From: Rhodococcus wratislaviensis
GTDB taxonomy: Bacteria; Actinomycetota; Actinomycetes; Mycobacteriales; Mycobacteriaceae
Assembly (NCBI RefSeq): GCF_900455735.1
Contig: NZ_UAUI01000004.1
Location: 1 to 64,000, forward strand
DNA length: 64,000 nt
Reading direction: 5' to 3'
A model generated the notes under the pieces. The model was not told where the DNA came from. It did no database searches and saw only the letters and a program-made list of their open reading frames with translations. Below, in pieces: positions 27,624 to 37,159 of the stretch; within the stretch, counting starts at the first letter, position 1; every line of letters starts with the position of its first letter. The translations under genes were made by a program, and so were the position numbers.

Positions 27624-27648
27624 CGGACGGTGGGCCTCCCACCGTCCG
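27624..27648. terminator. Bidirectional hairpin terminator
   Basis: A perfect 11-bp stem, CGGACGGTGGG/CCCACCGTCCG, with a three-base loop between the convergent DUF3093 and DUF4193 genes. Confidence 0.8.
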
Positions 27649-27668
27649 CCTCTCGTACTCGCCGCCGC

Positions 27669-27971
27669 TCAGGCCGCGCAGTCCCTGCACACCAGCACTC
27701 CGCCCGCGTCGCTGGCGAGCCGGCTGCGGTGGTGCACCAGGAAACAGCTCGAACACGTGAACTCGTCGGCCTGCTTCGGAACGACCCGCACCGAGAGCTC
27801 TTCACCGGACAGATCCGCGCCGGGCAGTTCGAACGATTCCGCGGTGTCGGACTCGTCGACGTCGACAACAGCCGACTGAGCCTCGTTGCGTCGCGCCTTC
27901 AGTTCCTCCAGCGAATCCTCCGAAACCTCGTCGGACTCTGTTCGCCGCGGTGCGTCGTAGTCAGTTGCCAT
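27669..27971 (-). CDS. DUF4193 small zinc-ribbon protein
   Basis: 100 residues. An acidic N-terminal half (SLEELKARRNEAQ and DESDTAESFE) leads to a C-terminal zinc ribbon, C-S-S-C ... C-R-D-C, in the last 30 residues. It belongs to the actinobacterial DUF4193 family (Rv2699c type). Its function is unknown; the mix of acidic arm and zinc ribbon would suit binding to RNA polymerase or another nucleic-acid enzyme, but that is speculation. Confidence 0.88.
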   Translation of the reverse strand: MATDYDAPRRTESDEVSEDSLEELKARRNEAQSAVVDVDESDTAESFELPGADLSGEELSVRVVPKQADEFTCSSCFLVHHRSRLASDAGGVLVCRDCAA

Positions 27972-28451
27972 GTCGCCTTCCCCTCATCCTCTTCCGTGTA
28001 TCCCGGCCCGTGCGGTACGTCGAACCGATTGCCGGTCGACCGCCCACACGAAAACCGCCTCGGCGCAGATCACACCCTGCGGCTGCACAACGCTGCAGCG
28101 GATGGGTTCGTGCCCGGAACCAGGCCCCGGAAACATGATCTACGCCTCTTTTGTCATCTATTGCCGACCCTCGTTCTGCACTCTTTGAACGACTGGGGCC
28201 GCCAGACAGTAGCCGAAGGAAGTACAAAAGTCGTAACCGAATCGACCGATCGCGCAAATTGTCTGCTAATCGTCACCAACACCACAGCAAGCTGTGACAT
28301 TCCACAACGGGGACGGGTTCGGGGTTATGACGTGCCAGGGATCTAAGGTAGGTGCCGAACCTGCGCCACGACGTGTGGCCGGGCCCTGTATCGGTGCGCT
28401 GTACGGGTGCAACGTACGAAGCGCAGTTCGTAGGAGAGGTCGAGGCACACT
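27972..28451. other. 480-base intergenic region between DUF4193 and cei
   Basis: No convincing gene was found on either strand. The middle (about 28140-28330) is clearly lower in GC than its surroundings, as expected for a promoter region. It contains a tight dyad, CACAGC-aa-GCTGTG, at 28283-28296. No confident sigma-factor consensus, riboswitch or attenuator was recognised. Confidence 0.6.
28283..28296. promoter_or_regulatory. Dyad CACAGC-N2-GCTGTG upstream of cei
   Basis: Two perfect 6-bp half-sites with a two-base centre, 156-169 bases before the cei start, within the GC-poor part of the intergenic region. It may be an operator; the regulator is unknown. Confidence 0.3.
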
Positions 28452-29141
28452 GTGGTTTCACTGATCACCGAAGGCAGCCCGCTCGACGACAAGGGTCGTC
28501 CGTTCCGGCGGCGGCGGGCGATGCCGATCCTCGTGGTGTTCGCCGTCCTCGCCCTGCTCGGCGCCGTCGTGTGGATCGGCGTCCTCGGCGACGACGAGGA
28601 TCTGGCCACCACCGTCGACTGCAACCCTCCGCAGCCGGCCGCGCAGCCCGTCGACCCCGCCGCCCCGCCGCAGCAGGCACTGGGCGAGAAGGTCGACGGT
28701 TCGACCCTGCGGGACGTGGAGCCTGCCGCGCTGTCCGCCACCAAGGTGCGCGTGTTCAACGCCAACGGCGAGCACGGCCAGGCGGCGCAGGTGGCCGCAC
28801 AGCTCAGCGACTACGGGTTCGCGAGCGCACCCGACGTCCAGGCGGGCAACGACCCGGTCTACGTCGACCAGAACATGCAGTGCCAGGGGCAGCTGCGGTT
28901 CGGCCCCGACGGCGCCGCCGCCGCGAGCGCGCTCTGGCTGGTGGCCCCGTGCGCCGAACTCATCCAGGACACCCGCACCGACGACACGGTCGACCTCGCC
29001 CTCGGCACCTACTTCCGCAAGATCTCGCCGAACACCGACGCCGAAGAAGTCCTGCGGTCCCTGAAGGATCCGCCGCCCGGAACCCAGCCCGCCCCCCTCG
29101 ACATCGACCTCCTCAAGGCGGCGCGCACCGCCCGCTGCTGA
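28452..29141 (+). CDS. cei: Cell-envelope integrity protein with LytR C-terminal domain
   Basis: 229 residues from GTG. A basic cytoplasmic N-terminus is followed by one membrane helix (~24-45, MPILVVFAVLALLGAVVWIGVL) and an extracytoplasmic part. The LytR_C domain is at ~95-200 (TKVRVFNANGEHGQAAQVAAQL). Four periplasmic cysteines, including VDCNPP and MQCQGQ, could form disulfides. It corresponds to Rv2700/Cei, which mycobacterial work has linked to envelope integrity. It ends seven bases from the convergent suhB. Confidence 0.9.
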   Translation: MVSLITEGSPLDDKGRPFRRRRAMPILVVFAVLALLGAVVWIGVLGDDEDLATTVDCNPPQPAAQPVDPAAPPQQALGEKVDGSTLRDVEPAALSATKVRVFNANGEHGQAAQVAAQLSDYGFASAPDVQAGNDPVYVDQNMQCQGQLRFGPDGAAAASALWLVAPCAELIQDTRTDDTVDLALGTYFRKISPNTDAEEVLRSLKDPPPGTQPAPLDIDLLKAARTARC

Positions 29142-29148
29142 CCGGCGG

Positions 29149-30051
29149 TCACCCTTCCGGGATCGGGGCATCCACCCCGATCTCGGCGAACAGCGCGTCC
29201 AGCGCGTCCGCGATCCCGGGGGCCGCGGCCACCACCACGTCGCCGTCCGCACTCGACGTCTGCGGGGAGGGGATTCGCACGCGGGCCCCCGCCTCGGTGG
29301 CGATCAGCGACCCCGCGGCCCAGTCCCACGGGCTCAGCCCGTGTTCGAAGTGGGCGTCGACACGGCCGGCGGCGACCATGCACAGATCGAGGGCCGCCGA
29401 GCCGATCCGGCGGATGTCCCGCACCCTCGGCAGGATGTCCGCGATGAGGGCGCCCTGCGCCTCGCGCCGCGCGGCGCCGTACCCGAATCCGGTGGCGAGC
29501 AACGCCATCGACACGTCGGTGACCGGGTTGCACCGGAGGTTGCTCACCCGTCCGTCCGCGTCGGTGAGGGTTGCCCCGCCGCCGCGTGCCGCCGCGTAGG
29601 TCGATCGGGCCGCCACGTCGACGACGGCCCCGGCGACGGACACGCCGTCGATCTGGGCGGCCACGGAGACGGCGTACGCCGGGACGCCGTACAGAAAGTT
29701 CACGGTGCCGTCGATCGGATCCACGATCCACCGCACCTCGGCGGCGGAATCCTCCTCTCCCCCACCTTCTTCGCCGAGGATCGCGTCGCCGGGGCGAAGC
29801 TCCGCGAGCCGGTCGCGGATGACCTGCTCGCTCTCGGTGTCGACCACCGTGACCGGGTCGGTCGGGGTGCTCTTCGACGCAACGGAATCGCCGGATCCCG
29901 CTCGCTTCCCGACGTTTCCGAAGACCTCGGGCCGTCGCGCCCGAACGTGGGCGGCGGCTTCCTCGGCCACCGCCACGGCGACCTCGAGCAGTCGCCGGGG
30001 ATCGGTGCCGACATGGCCTGGCGCGGACTCTGAACTCTGGGCTGCATGCAC
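29149..30051 (-). CDS. suhB: Inositol-1-monophosphatase family protein
   Basis: 300 residues from the GTG at 30051; a frame running on to 30123 adds 24 residues with no better start. Metal-binding motifs are ILGEEGG (~115), WIVDPIDGTVNF and the C-terminal LSPWDWAAG. It dephosphorylates inositol 1-phosphate, a step toward myo-inositol for phosphatidylinositol, PIMs and mycothiol. Related family members act on other sugar phosphates, so specificity is inferred from synteny (Rv2701c type). It is divergent from ppgK. Confidence 0.92.
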   Translation of the reverse strand: MHAAQSSESAPGHVGTDPRRLLEVAVAVAEEAAAHVRARRPEVFGNVGKRAGSGDSVASKSTPTDPVTVVDTESEQVIRDRLAELRPGDAILGEEGGGEEDSAAEVRWIVDPIDGTVNFLYGVPAYAVSVAAQIDGVSVAGAVVDVAARSTYAAARGGGATLTDADGRVSNLRCNPVTDVSMALLATGFGYGAARREAQGALIADILPRVRDIRRIGSAALDLCMVAAGRVDAHFEHGLSPWDWAAGSLIATEAGARVRIPSPQTSSADGDVVVAAAPGIADALDALFAEIGVDAPIPEG

Positions 30052-30137
30052 CCACCCATCGGAACACACTTTCGCTGCCTCACACCACCGCTGACGTTTC
30101 GCACAGCTGGTGTCATCGCCCACCGAACACGCGCCGA

Positions 30138-30149
30138 CACACTAGTGTG
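30138..30149. promoter_or_regulatory. Perfect 12-bp palindrome between suhB and ppgK
   Basis: CACACTAGTGTG lies about midway in the 156-base divergent region (87 bases from suhB, 58 from ppgK), where one bound dimer could affect both genes. The binding factor is unknown. Confidence 0.4.
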
Positions 30150-30207
30150 ACGGACAGCAGCAGAGCGCCGGAGAACACGTCGTCGTCGACACGAAGGAGC
30201 ACACGCC

Positions 30208-30960
30208 ATGACCAAAACGGGGTTCGGTGTCGACGTCGGAGGCAGTGGCGTCAAGGGTGGCGTCGTGGATCTCGAGACTGGCCAGCTGGTCGGGGACCGC
30301 ATCAAGCTTCTCACTCCCCAGCCTTCCACTCCGGAGGCGGTTGCGGAGACCGTCGCCGAGATCATCCGCCAGGCAGAATGGAACGGACCGGTCGGTATAA
30401 CCCTGCCGAGCGTCGTCACCGGCGGTGTGGCGCGATCCGCCGCCAACATCGACAAGAAGTGGATCGGGACGGACGCCCGCGCGTTGTTCTCCGACGCACT
30501 CGGCGGCCGGCTCGTCACCGTCCTCAACGACGCGGATGCCGCGGGGATAGCGGAGGACGCGCTCGGCGCCGGCAAGGACGCGAAGGGGGTCGTCATCCTC
30601 CTCACGTTCGGCACCGGCATCGGCTCGGCGATCCTCCACAACGGCGTCCTGCTCCCCAACACCGAGTTCGGGCACATGGAGGTGGACGGCAAGGAAGCCG
30701 AGCACCGGGCGGCTTCCTCGGTCAAGGAGAAGAAGGATCAGTCGTACAAGGAATGGGCCGGCGAGGTGAGCCGTGTCCTCACCCGCTTCGAGAACCTCCT
30801 GTGGCCGGATCTGTTCATCGCGGGCGGCGGAATCAGCCGGAAGAACGAGAAGTGGATCCCGCATCTGACCAACAGGACACCCGTCGTACCTGCTGCGCTG
30901 CTGAATACGGCAGGCATCGTCGGTGCTGCGCTCGCAGTGGAAACGGGCATCGCTCCGTAA
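30208..30960 (+). CDS. ppgK: Polyphosphate/ATP glucokinase
   Basis: 250 residues of the ROK/hexokinase fold: the phosphate-1 motif [22 protein letters not shown] with the catalytic Asp, and [12 protein letters not shown] (phosphate 2). Length and lack of a ROK zinc-binding cysteine motif agree with actinobacterial polyphosphate glucokinases. It makes glucose 6-phosphate using polyphosphate or ATP. An ACACAAGGAGC-like purine-rich site (AAGGAG) precedes the ATG. It lies directly upstream of sigA, as in mycobacteria. Confidence 0.95.
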   Translation: MTKTGFGVDVGGSGVKGGVVDLETGQLVGDRIKLLTPQPSTPEAVAETVAEIIRQAEWNGPVGITLPSVVTGGVARSAANIDKKWIGTDARALFSDALGGRLVTVLNDADAAGIAEDALGAGKDAKGVVILLTFGTGIGSAILHNGVLLPNTEFGHMEVDGKEAEHRAASSVKEKKDQSYKEWAGEVSRVLTRFENLLWPDLFIAGGGISRKNEKWIPHLTNRTPVVPAALLNTAGIVGAALAVETGIAP

Positions 30961-30978
30961 CTAATTCGGATGGGTCGT

Positions 30979-30984
30979 TACAAT
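30979..30984 (+). promoter_or_regulatory. Possible sigA promoter -10 element
   Basis: TACAAT, 98 bases before the sigA start, fits the actinobacterial group-1 -10 consensus. No good -35 is visible 16-18 bases upstream, which is common in these organisms. It sits just after ppgK, so sigA may have its own promoter besides read-through. Confidence 0.4.
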
Positions 30985-31081
30985 GGAAGAGCCCGGCTGC
31001 GCGCCGGCGAAACCAGTAGACCTCTCCGCCGGATGACCACTCTGGCGTGACGCCGCACGACACCGTCACGAAAGGGCGTAC

Positions 31082-32455
<1,374 letters not shown>

Positions 32456-32470
32456 CGAAACACACCTCGA

Positions 32471-32501
32471 TGCCCCCGGACTCCGAGCGAGTCCGGGGGC
32501 A
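32471..32501. terminator. Terminator after sigA
   Basis: A perfect 12-bp stem, TGCCCCCGGACT/AGTCCGGGGGCA, with a seven-base loop and a short TTGT after it, between sigA and the convergent antiporter gene. Confidence 0.82.
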
Positions 32502-32518
32502 TTGTCGTCTGCGGCCCG

Positions 32519-33691
32519 CTACGCGCTGGTGCGAACCCGGATCCAGACACCTGCCACCGGTTCGACCACGCGGGCCGCCACCGGGCCGATGACGGCCATC
32601 AGGAGGACGTACGCGGTGGCGAGTGCCACGAGTTCGCTCTCCACCGCTCCGGCCGACAACGCCAGGCCGGCGATGACGATCGAGAACTCGCCGCGCGCGA
32701 TCAACGCGACTCCGGCCCGGGCCCGGCCCAGCCGCCCGACGCCCTGTTGTTTCGCCGCCCACGCGCCGGTGATCATCTTCGTCAGCGCCGTGACGACGGC
32801 GAGGAGGACGGCCCAGCCGAGCACCGGCGGGATCGCACGGGGATCGGTGTTGAGCCCGAACACCACGAAGAACATCGCCGCGAACAGATCACGGAGCGGT
32901 TCGAGGACACGGCTCGCGTTGTGGGCGGTCGTACCGGAGATCGCGATCCCCAGGAGGAACGCCCCGACCGCGGCCGAGACCTGCATCGCCGAGCTGATCC
33001 CCGCCACGAGGAGTGCGGCACCGAGCAGTTTCAGGAGCAGGGTCTCGCTGTCCGGGCTGTCCAGCAGAGCGGAAACATAGCGGCCGTACCGCAGGGCGAT
33101 CACGAGGACGACCGAGATCACGACGAGGGAGATGCCCACCGCCTCGAGTCCACCGGCGAAACTGACGCCGGCGAGGAGGGCCGTCAGAATCGGTAGGTAG
33201 ACGGCCATCGCGAGGTCCTCGAACACGAGAATCGAGAGCACGACCGGCGTTTCACGGTTACCGAGCCGACCCAGGTCGCTCAGCACCTTCGCGATGATGC
33301 CCGACGACGAGATGTAGGTGACGCCGGCCATCACGACCGCGCCGGTGGTCCCCCACCCCAGCATCAGGGCGACGACCGCCCCGGGCGCGGCGTTGAGGAC
33401 GGCGTCCACGACACCGGCCATCCACGACCGTCGCAGCCCGGTGACGAGTTCCGACGCGGTGTATTCGAGCCCGAGCAGAAGCAGGAGAAGAACCACCCCG
33501 ATCTCGCTCGCCAGGTGACTGAACTCGCTGATGTCGCCGAGGTTGACGAATCCGCCGCTGCCGAAGCAGAGTCCGCCGAGGAGATAGAACGGGATCGGCG
33601 ACATGCCGAATTGAGCGGCCAGACGGCCCAGCAATCCGAGCGCGAAGAACACCGCGCCCAGTTCGATGAGCGCGAGCGTGGTGGTGTTCAC
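32519..33691 (-). CDS. CPA2-family cation/proton antiporter, KhtU-like
   Basis: 390 residues from the GTG at 33691, seven bases after the stop of the regulatory gene. About twelve hydrophobic helices carry the CPA2 hallmarks LLLGLEYTASEL, a helix-5-type LSILVFEDLAMAVYLP with the membrane acidic residue, and GAFLLGIAISGT. A longer open frame runs back into the neighbouring gene and is rejected. The pairing with a KhtT-like subunit points to K+(NH4+)/H+ exchange, with export of K+. Confidence 0.88.
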   Translation of the reverse strand: MNTTTLALIELGAVFFALGLLGRLAAQFGMSPIPFYLLGGLCFGSGGFVNLGDISEFSHLASEIGVVLLLLLLGLEYTASELVTGLRRSWMAGVVDAVLNAAPGAVVALMLGWGTTGAVVMAGVTYISSSGIIAKVLSDLGRLGNRETPVVLSILVFEDLAMAVYLPILTALLAGVSFAGGLEAVGISLVVISVVLVIALRYGRYVSALLDSPDSETLLLKLLGAALLVAGISSAMQVSAAVGAFLLGIAISGTTAHNASRVLEPLRDLFAAMFFVVFGLNTDPRAIPPVLGWAVLLAVVTALTKMITGAWAAKQQGVGRLGRARAGVALIARGEFSIVIAGLALSAGAVESELVALATAYVLLMAVIGPVAARVVEPVAGVWIRVRTSA

Positions 33692-33698
33692 GGGACCG

Positions 33699-34181
33699 TC
33701 AGCCGTTGGCCAGGAGCTTGGCTGACGCGTCCAGTCCGTCTGTGGTTCCGACGGCGACCAGGAGGTCACCGGAGGTGAGCAGGAAGTCGGGCTTCGGTGA
33801 CGGGTACACCTGACCGGCCCGCATGACCGCGACGATCGAGACCCCGGTGCGGGTGCGCATCGCCGTGTCGCCGAGCGAGCGGCCGTCGAACCGGGAGTCC
33901 TCCTTGATGTACAGCTGCTTGGTGCGGATGCCGGGCAGGTCCCGGTGCTCCTCCTCCAGCTGCGCCACCAGTTGCGGTGCCCCCAGCAGATTGCTGAGGA
34001 CTGCCGCCTCCTCGGTGGTGAGCGGCACGGACGCAGCGCACGCATCGGGATCGTCGGCCTTCGAGACGATCAGATCGGTGCGACCGTCGCGATGGGTGAT
34101 GACACCGATGCGGCGACCGGCGGCGAGTTCGAAGTCCTTACGCACCCCGATACCCGGTAGTGGCGTCACTTCAACGTTCAT
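33699..34181 (-). CDS. TrkA-C domain regulatory subunit, KhtT-like
   Basis: 160 residues. The N-terminal ~70 residues (VEVTPLPGIGVRKDFELAAGRRIGVITHRDGR) resemble KhtT/YhaT N-domains, and ~75-158 form an RCK_C (TrkA_C) domain (RSLGDTAMRTRTGVSIVAVMR and FLLTSGDLLVAVGT). There is no RCK_N Rossmann domain. In Bacillus, KhtT gates the KhtU antiporter in response to pH and c-di-AMP. The two genes form an operon with the regulator first. Confidence 0.88.
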   Translation of the reverse strand: MNVEVTPLPGIGVRKDFELAAGRRIGVITHRDGRTDLIVSKADDPDACAASVPLTTEEAAVLSNLLGAPQLVAQLEEEHRDLPGIRTKQLYIKEDSRFDGRSLGDTAMRTRTGVSIVAVMRAGQVYPSPKPDFLLTSGDLLVAVGTTDGLDASAKLLANG

Positions 34182-34227
34182 GCCTCCACGGTAGACCGAT
34201 CGGTGTGCCCACCGCGGAAGGCTCGCG

Positions 34228-34581
34228 TCAGCGCCGGGCCGGGAACGTTCCGTCGGCGTCGGGGCGGTACTCCTCGACCGCGGTGACCGCCGTGACGGGC
34301 AGCGGCCCGTACAGGTGTGGAAACAGCATCGACGCCGGATCGGCCGGCACGCCCGGCTCCCATTTCACCGGCGCACCGAGCGCGGCGGGGTCGAGCCTCA
34401 GCAGAACGAGGTCCGTGCGGCCGGCGAACAACCTGTTGGCGGGCAGATGCACTTGGGCGGGCGTCGAAAGGTGCACGAAACCGTCCGTCGCGAACGTCGC
34501 GGGCACTCGGGTGCCTTCGCGTTCCGCGGTGCGCCATTCGTCGCGGCTGCAGATGTGGACCAGCTGGTCTTCGGATTTCAC
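34228..34581 (-). CDS. DUF952 family protein
   Basis: 117 residues with the family segments LVHICSRDEW, DGFVHLSTPAQVH, LVLLRLDPAALGAPVKWEPG and FPHLYGPLPVTAV. The HICS and FVHLST histidines and the compact ADP-ribosyltransferase-like layout are typical of DUF952. No catalytic role is established. It is in the same direction as the KhtT-like gene but 46 bases away. Confidence 0.88.
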   Translation of the reverse strand: MKSEDQLVHICSRDEWRTAEREGTRVPATFATDGFVHLSTPAQVHLPANRLFAGRTDLVLLRLDPAALGAPVKWEPGVPADPASMLFPHLYGPLPVTAVTAVEEYRPDADGTFPARR

Positions 34582-34726
34582 TCGGTGAGACTAGCGTCAC
34601 GCCCGAAAACGAATCAGCTGTCAGCGAACTCGGACCGTGCGGTCTGTTCACATCTGCGCTCGTCACGTCCCTGACGGCGCGTTTCCGGCGCGTTTCGTGT
34701 GTGATGCAACACTGAGAAACGCCGAC

Positions 34727-34753
34727 GGGAACAACGCGTAAACCCCAAACGTC
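34727..34753 (+). promoter_or_regulatory. Possible ECF-sigma (SigH/SigR-like) promoter
   Basis: GGGAAC (34727-34732), 17 bases, then CGTC (34750-34753), close to the GGGAAC-N17-CGTT pattern of thiol-stress sigma factors but with one -10 mismatch. It would give the downstream DUF7455 gene a leader of about 80 bases. Confidence 0.35.
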
Positions 34754-34841
34754 TGACAGAGTAGATCCACCGCGCCACCCCCGACGCGGCGGACCAAGGC
34801 CCCAGGCACTCGGCATCAGTCGAAGCCAGTACGGAGGAGTC

Positions 34842-35036
34842 ATGCCCGGAACACTGACCAGCCCCCCGTTGACCGCAGCCGACCGGTGCGACCGGTGCGG
34901 TGCGGGAGCCCGCGTTCGCGCGGTTCTTCCGACCGGAGGAGAGTTGCTCTTCTGCGGTCACCACGCCAACGAGCACGCAGACCGTCTTCGCGAGATGAAC
35001 GCCACGATCGTGTCCGAAGCCGAAGCTGCAATCTGA
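34842..35036 (+). CDS. DUF7455 small zinc-ribbon-like protein
   Basis: 64 residues preceded by a strong GGAGGAG site. C-D-R-C near residue 16 and C-G-H-H near 39 can bind one zinc. The rest is helical (HADRLREMNATIVSEAEAA). The family is conserved across actinobacteria near sigA; its function is unknown. A perfect 16-bp terminator hairpin follows, so it is a single-gene unit, and the strong ribosome site suggests high expression. Confidence 0.88.
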   Translation: MPGTLTSPPLTAADRCDRCGAGARVRAVLPTGGELLFCGHHANEHADRLREMNATIVSEAEAAI

Positions 35037-35080
35037 TACGTCAGCCCGGGTGACCCGTCCCAGGCTCACCTCTTCAGCAC

Positions 35081-35118
35081 AGAGACCGGCGAGTGCGATG
35101 CACTCGCCGGTCTCTTTG
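35081..35118. terminator. Strong bidirectional terminator
   Basis: A perfect 16-bp stem, AGAGACCGGCGAGTGC/GCACTCGCCGGTCTCT, with the three-base loop GAT and then TTTG, between DUF7455 and the convergent helicase gene. Confidence 0.9.
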
Positions 35119-35143
35119 CGTTCGAGTCACCGGATGACGCCGG

Positions 35144-36943
35144 TCACCACTGGCGCAGGGTGGAGATCCGCTCGGTGAGCTGCTCGACGGTGGCGATCGC
35201 CGTGGGCGGTCCCCCGCAGACACGACGCAGTTCGCCGTGGATGGTGCCGTGCGGCTTGCCCGTCCTGTGGTGGTGCATCGCGACGAGACTGTTCAGTTCG
35301 CGGCGCAGCTGCGCGAGCTGTCCGGCGGCAGCCACCCGGTCCGCGACCTGAGGAACGGGCGTGTGCACGGGCGCGGGTGCAGGCTCCTGCTTGTCCAGCT
35401 GCTCCGACTGACGCTGACGCAGCAGCGCGCGCATCTGATCGGCGTCGAGCAGCCCGGGCAGACCCAGGTAGTCGGCCTCCTCGTCGGAGCCCGAGAACGT
35501 GGCCGTCCCGAAGGACGATCCGTCGTAGATCACCTGATCGAGCTCGGCGTCCGCGCCGAGCGAGGTGAACGCCTTCTCCTCCTCGCCGAGCTCGTCCTTC
35601 TGCTTGTTCGCGTCGGCGAGGAGGTCGTCGTCGAAGCCGTCCTTCTCCCGATGCGGCTTGCCGAGCACGTGGTCGCGCTGCGCCTCGAGCTGGCTGGCCA
35701 GGTCGAGCAGCACCGGAACCGACGGGAGGAACACGCTCGCGGTCTCGCCCTTGCGGCGGGACCGCACGAAACGCCCGATCGCCTGCGCGAAATACAGCGG
35801 GGTGGACGCACTGGTGGCATACACACCGACGGCCAGGCGGGGAACGTCGACGCCTTCCGACACCATGCGGACGGCGACCATCCATTTCTGGGTGCTCGCC
35901 CCGAACTCGGCGATCCGCTTGGACGCCGTCGGGTCGTCGGAGAGCACCACGACCGGGTCTTCCCCGGTGACCGCCTTCAGTGTCTGCGCGTACGCACGGG
36001 CCACAGTCTGGTCGGTCGCGATCACGAGACCTCCGGCGTCGGGCATGCCGCCTGTACGCAGCTGGCCCAGACGGGTGTCGGCGGCGTGCAGGACCGCGGG
36101 AATCCAGTCGCCCGACGGGTCCAGAGCGGTTCGCCACGCCCGGGCCGTCTGTTCCGCGCTGAGCGGCTCGCCGAGTCGCGCGGAGAACTCCTCACCCGCG
36201 TTGTTCCGCCAGCGTGCCTCGCCGGAGTACGCGAGGAACACGACAGGCCGGACGACGCCGTCCGCGAGGGCGTCCGAGTACCCGTAGGAGTGATCCGCCT
36301 TCGACCGCATCAGACCCTCGCGGTCGGGTTCGTACGTCACGAACGGGATCGCACTGTCGTCGCTGCGGAACGGCGTACCGGTCAGGGCCAGACGGCGGGT
36401 GGCGTCACCGAACGCCTCCCGGATGGCGTCACCCCAGCTCTTCGCGTCACCACCGTGGTGGATCTCGTCGAGGATGACCAGCGTGCGCCGGCTCTCGGTG
36501 CGGACCCGGTGCTTGAACGGGTGCGAGGCGACCTGCGCGTACGTCACCACGACACCCTGGTAGTCGCTGGACGTCTGCCCGGTCGAGTTCGAGAAGTACG
36601 AGTCCAGCGCGATGCCGTTGCGCGCGGCGGACTCGGCCCACTGGTGCTTGAGGTGCTCGGTCGGCGCGACCACGGTCACCTGATCGACGGTGCGGTCGCG
36701 CAGCAACTCCGACGCGACCCGCAGCGCGAACGTGGTCTTACCGGCGCCCGGCGTCGCGACCGCGAGGAAGTCCTGCGGTCCGGTGGACAGATACTTCGTC
36801 AGCGCACGACGCTGCCAGGCGCGCAGCGATCCTGCGGGTCTGGCAGGTTCGGTCTGTGCGAGGTAGGCCTCGGTGCCCACGATCTGCGCGGCCTCGGTTT
36901 CCATTCTCGGCGCCGACTGGGAGCCCACTGTCTCAGCACTCAC
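35144..36943 (-). CDS. Superfamily 2 DEAD/DEAH helicase, XPB/SSL2-like
   Basis: 599 residues from the GTG at 36943, which has GGAGGG upstream; the frame runs further upstream without coding character. Motif I is ATPGAGKTTFAL, motif II DEIHHGG, motif III LALTGTPFRSD and motif VI QAIGRFVRSRRKG. The last ~150 residues have a charged linker and a helical end (LRRELNSLVAMHHH). It is a DNA helicase or translocase of the type associated with repair or with phage defence. No nuclease or methylase neighbour is present, so a housekeeping role is more likely. Confidence 0.88.
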   Translation of the reverse strand: MSAETVGSQSAPRMETEAAQIVGTEAYLAQTEPARPAGSLRAWQRRALTKYLSTGPQDFLAVATPGAGKTTFALRVASELLRDRTVDQVTVVAPTEHLKHQWAESAARNGIALDSYFSNSTGQTSSDYQGVVVTYAQVASHPFKHRVRTESRRTLVILDEIHHGGDAKSWGDAIREAFGDATRRLALTGTPFRSDDSAIPFVTYEPDREGLMRSKADHSYGYSDALADGVVRPVVFLAYSGEARWRNNAGEEFSARLGEPLSAEQTARAWRTALDPSGDWIPAVLHAADTRLGQLRTGGMPDAGGLVIATDQTVARAYAQTLKAVTGEDPVVVLSDDPTASKRIAEFGASTQKWMVAVRMVSEGVDVPRLAVGVYATSASTPLYFAQAIGRFVRSRRKGETASVFLPSVPVLLDLASQLEAQRDHVLGKPHREKDGFDDDLLADANKQKDELGEEEKAFTSLGADAELDQVIYDGSSFGTATFSGSDEEADYLGLPGLLDADQMRALLRQRQSEQLDKQEPAPAPVHTPVPQVADRVAAAGQLAQLRRELNSLVAMHHHRTGKPHGTIHGELRRVCGGPPTAIATVEQLTERISTLRQW

Positions 36944-37159
36944 GGGCTGCCCTCCGCTGGCATGGCACTGTTTGCTCGCACTCCTCGGTATTCGATCGAC
37001 ATGTCCGGGTCCAGACCCGAAGGCGCTGTCCGTCAAGGAGCCTAGCGCCCGGATCCGACGCGAACCGCATTCGCGAGTTCCGATAGTGACAGATTTGTCG
37101 CGACACGAGGACAGCAGCGGTGGGCAACCGGGCGTGTCGTCAGGGATGCTGGAAACATC

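Noticed and set aside
35237..37045. 602-codon plus-strand frame opposite the XPB-like helicase
   Set aside because: Antisense shadow; the helicase motifs on the other strand are complete.
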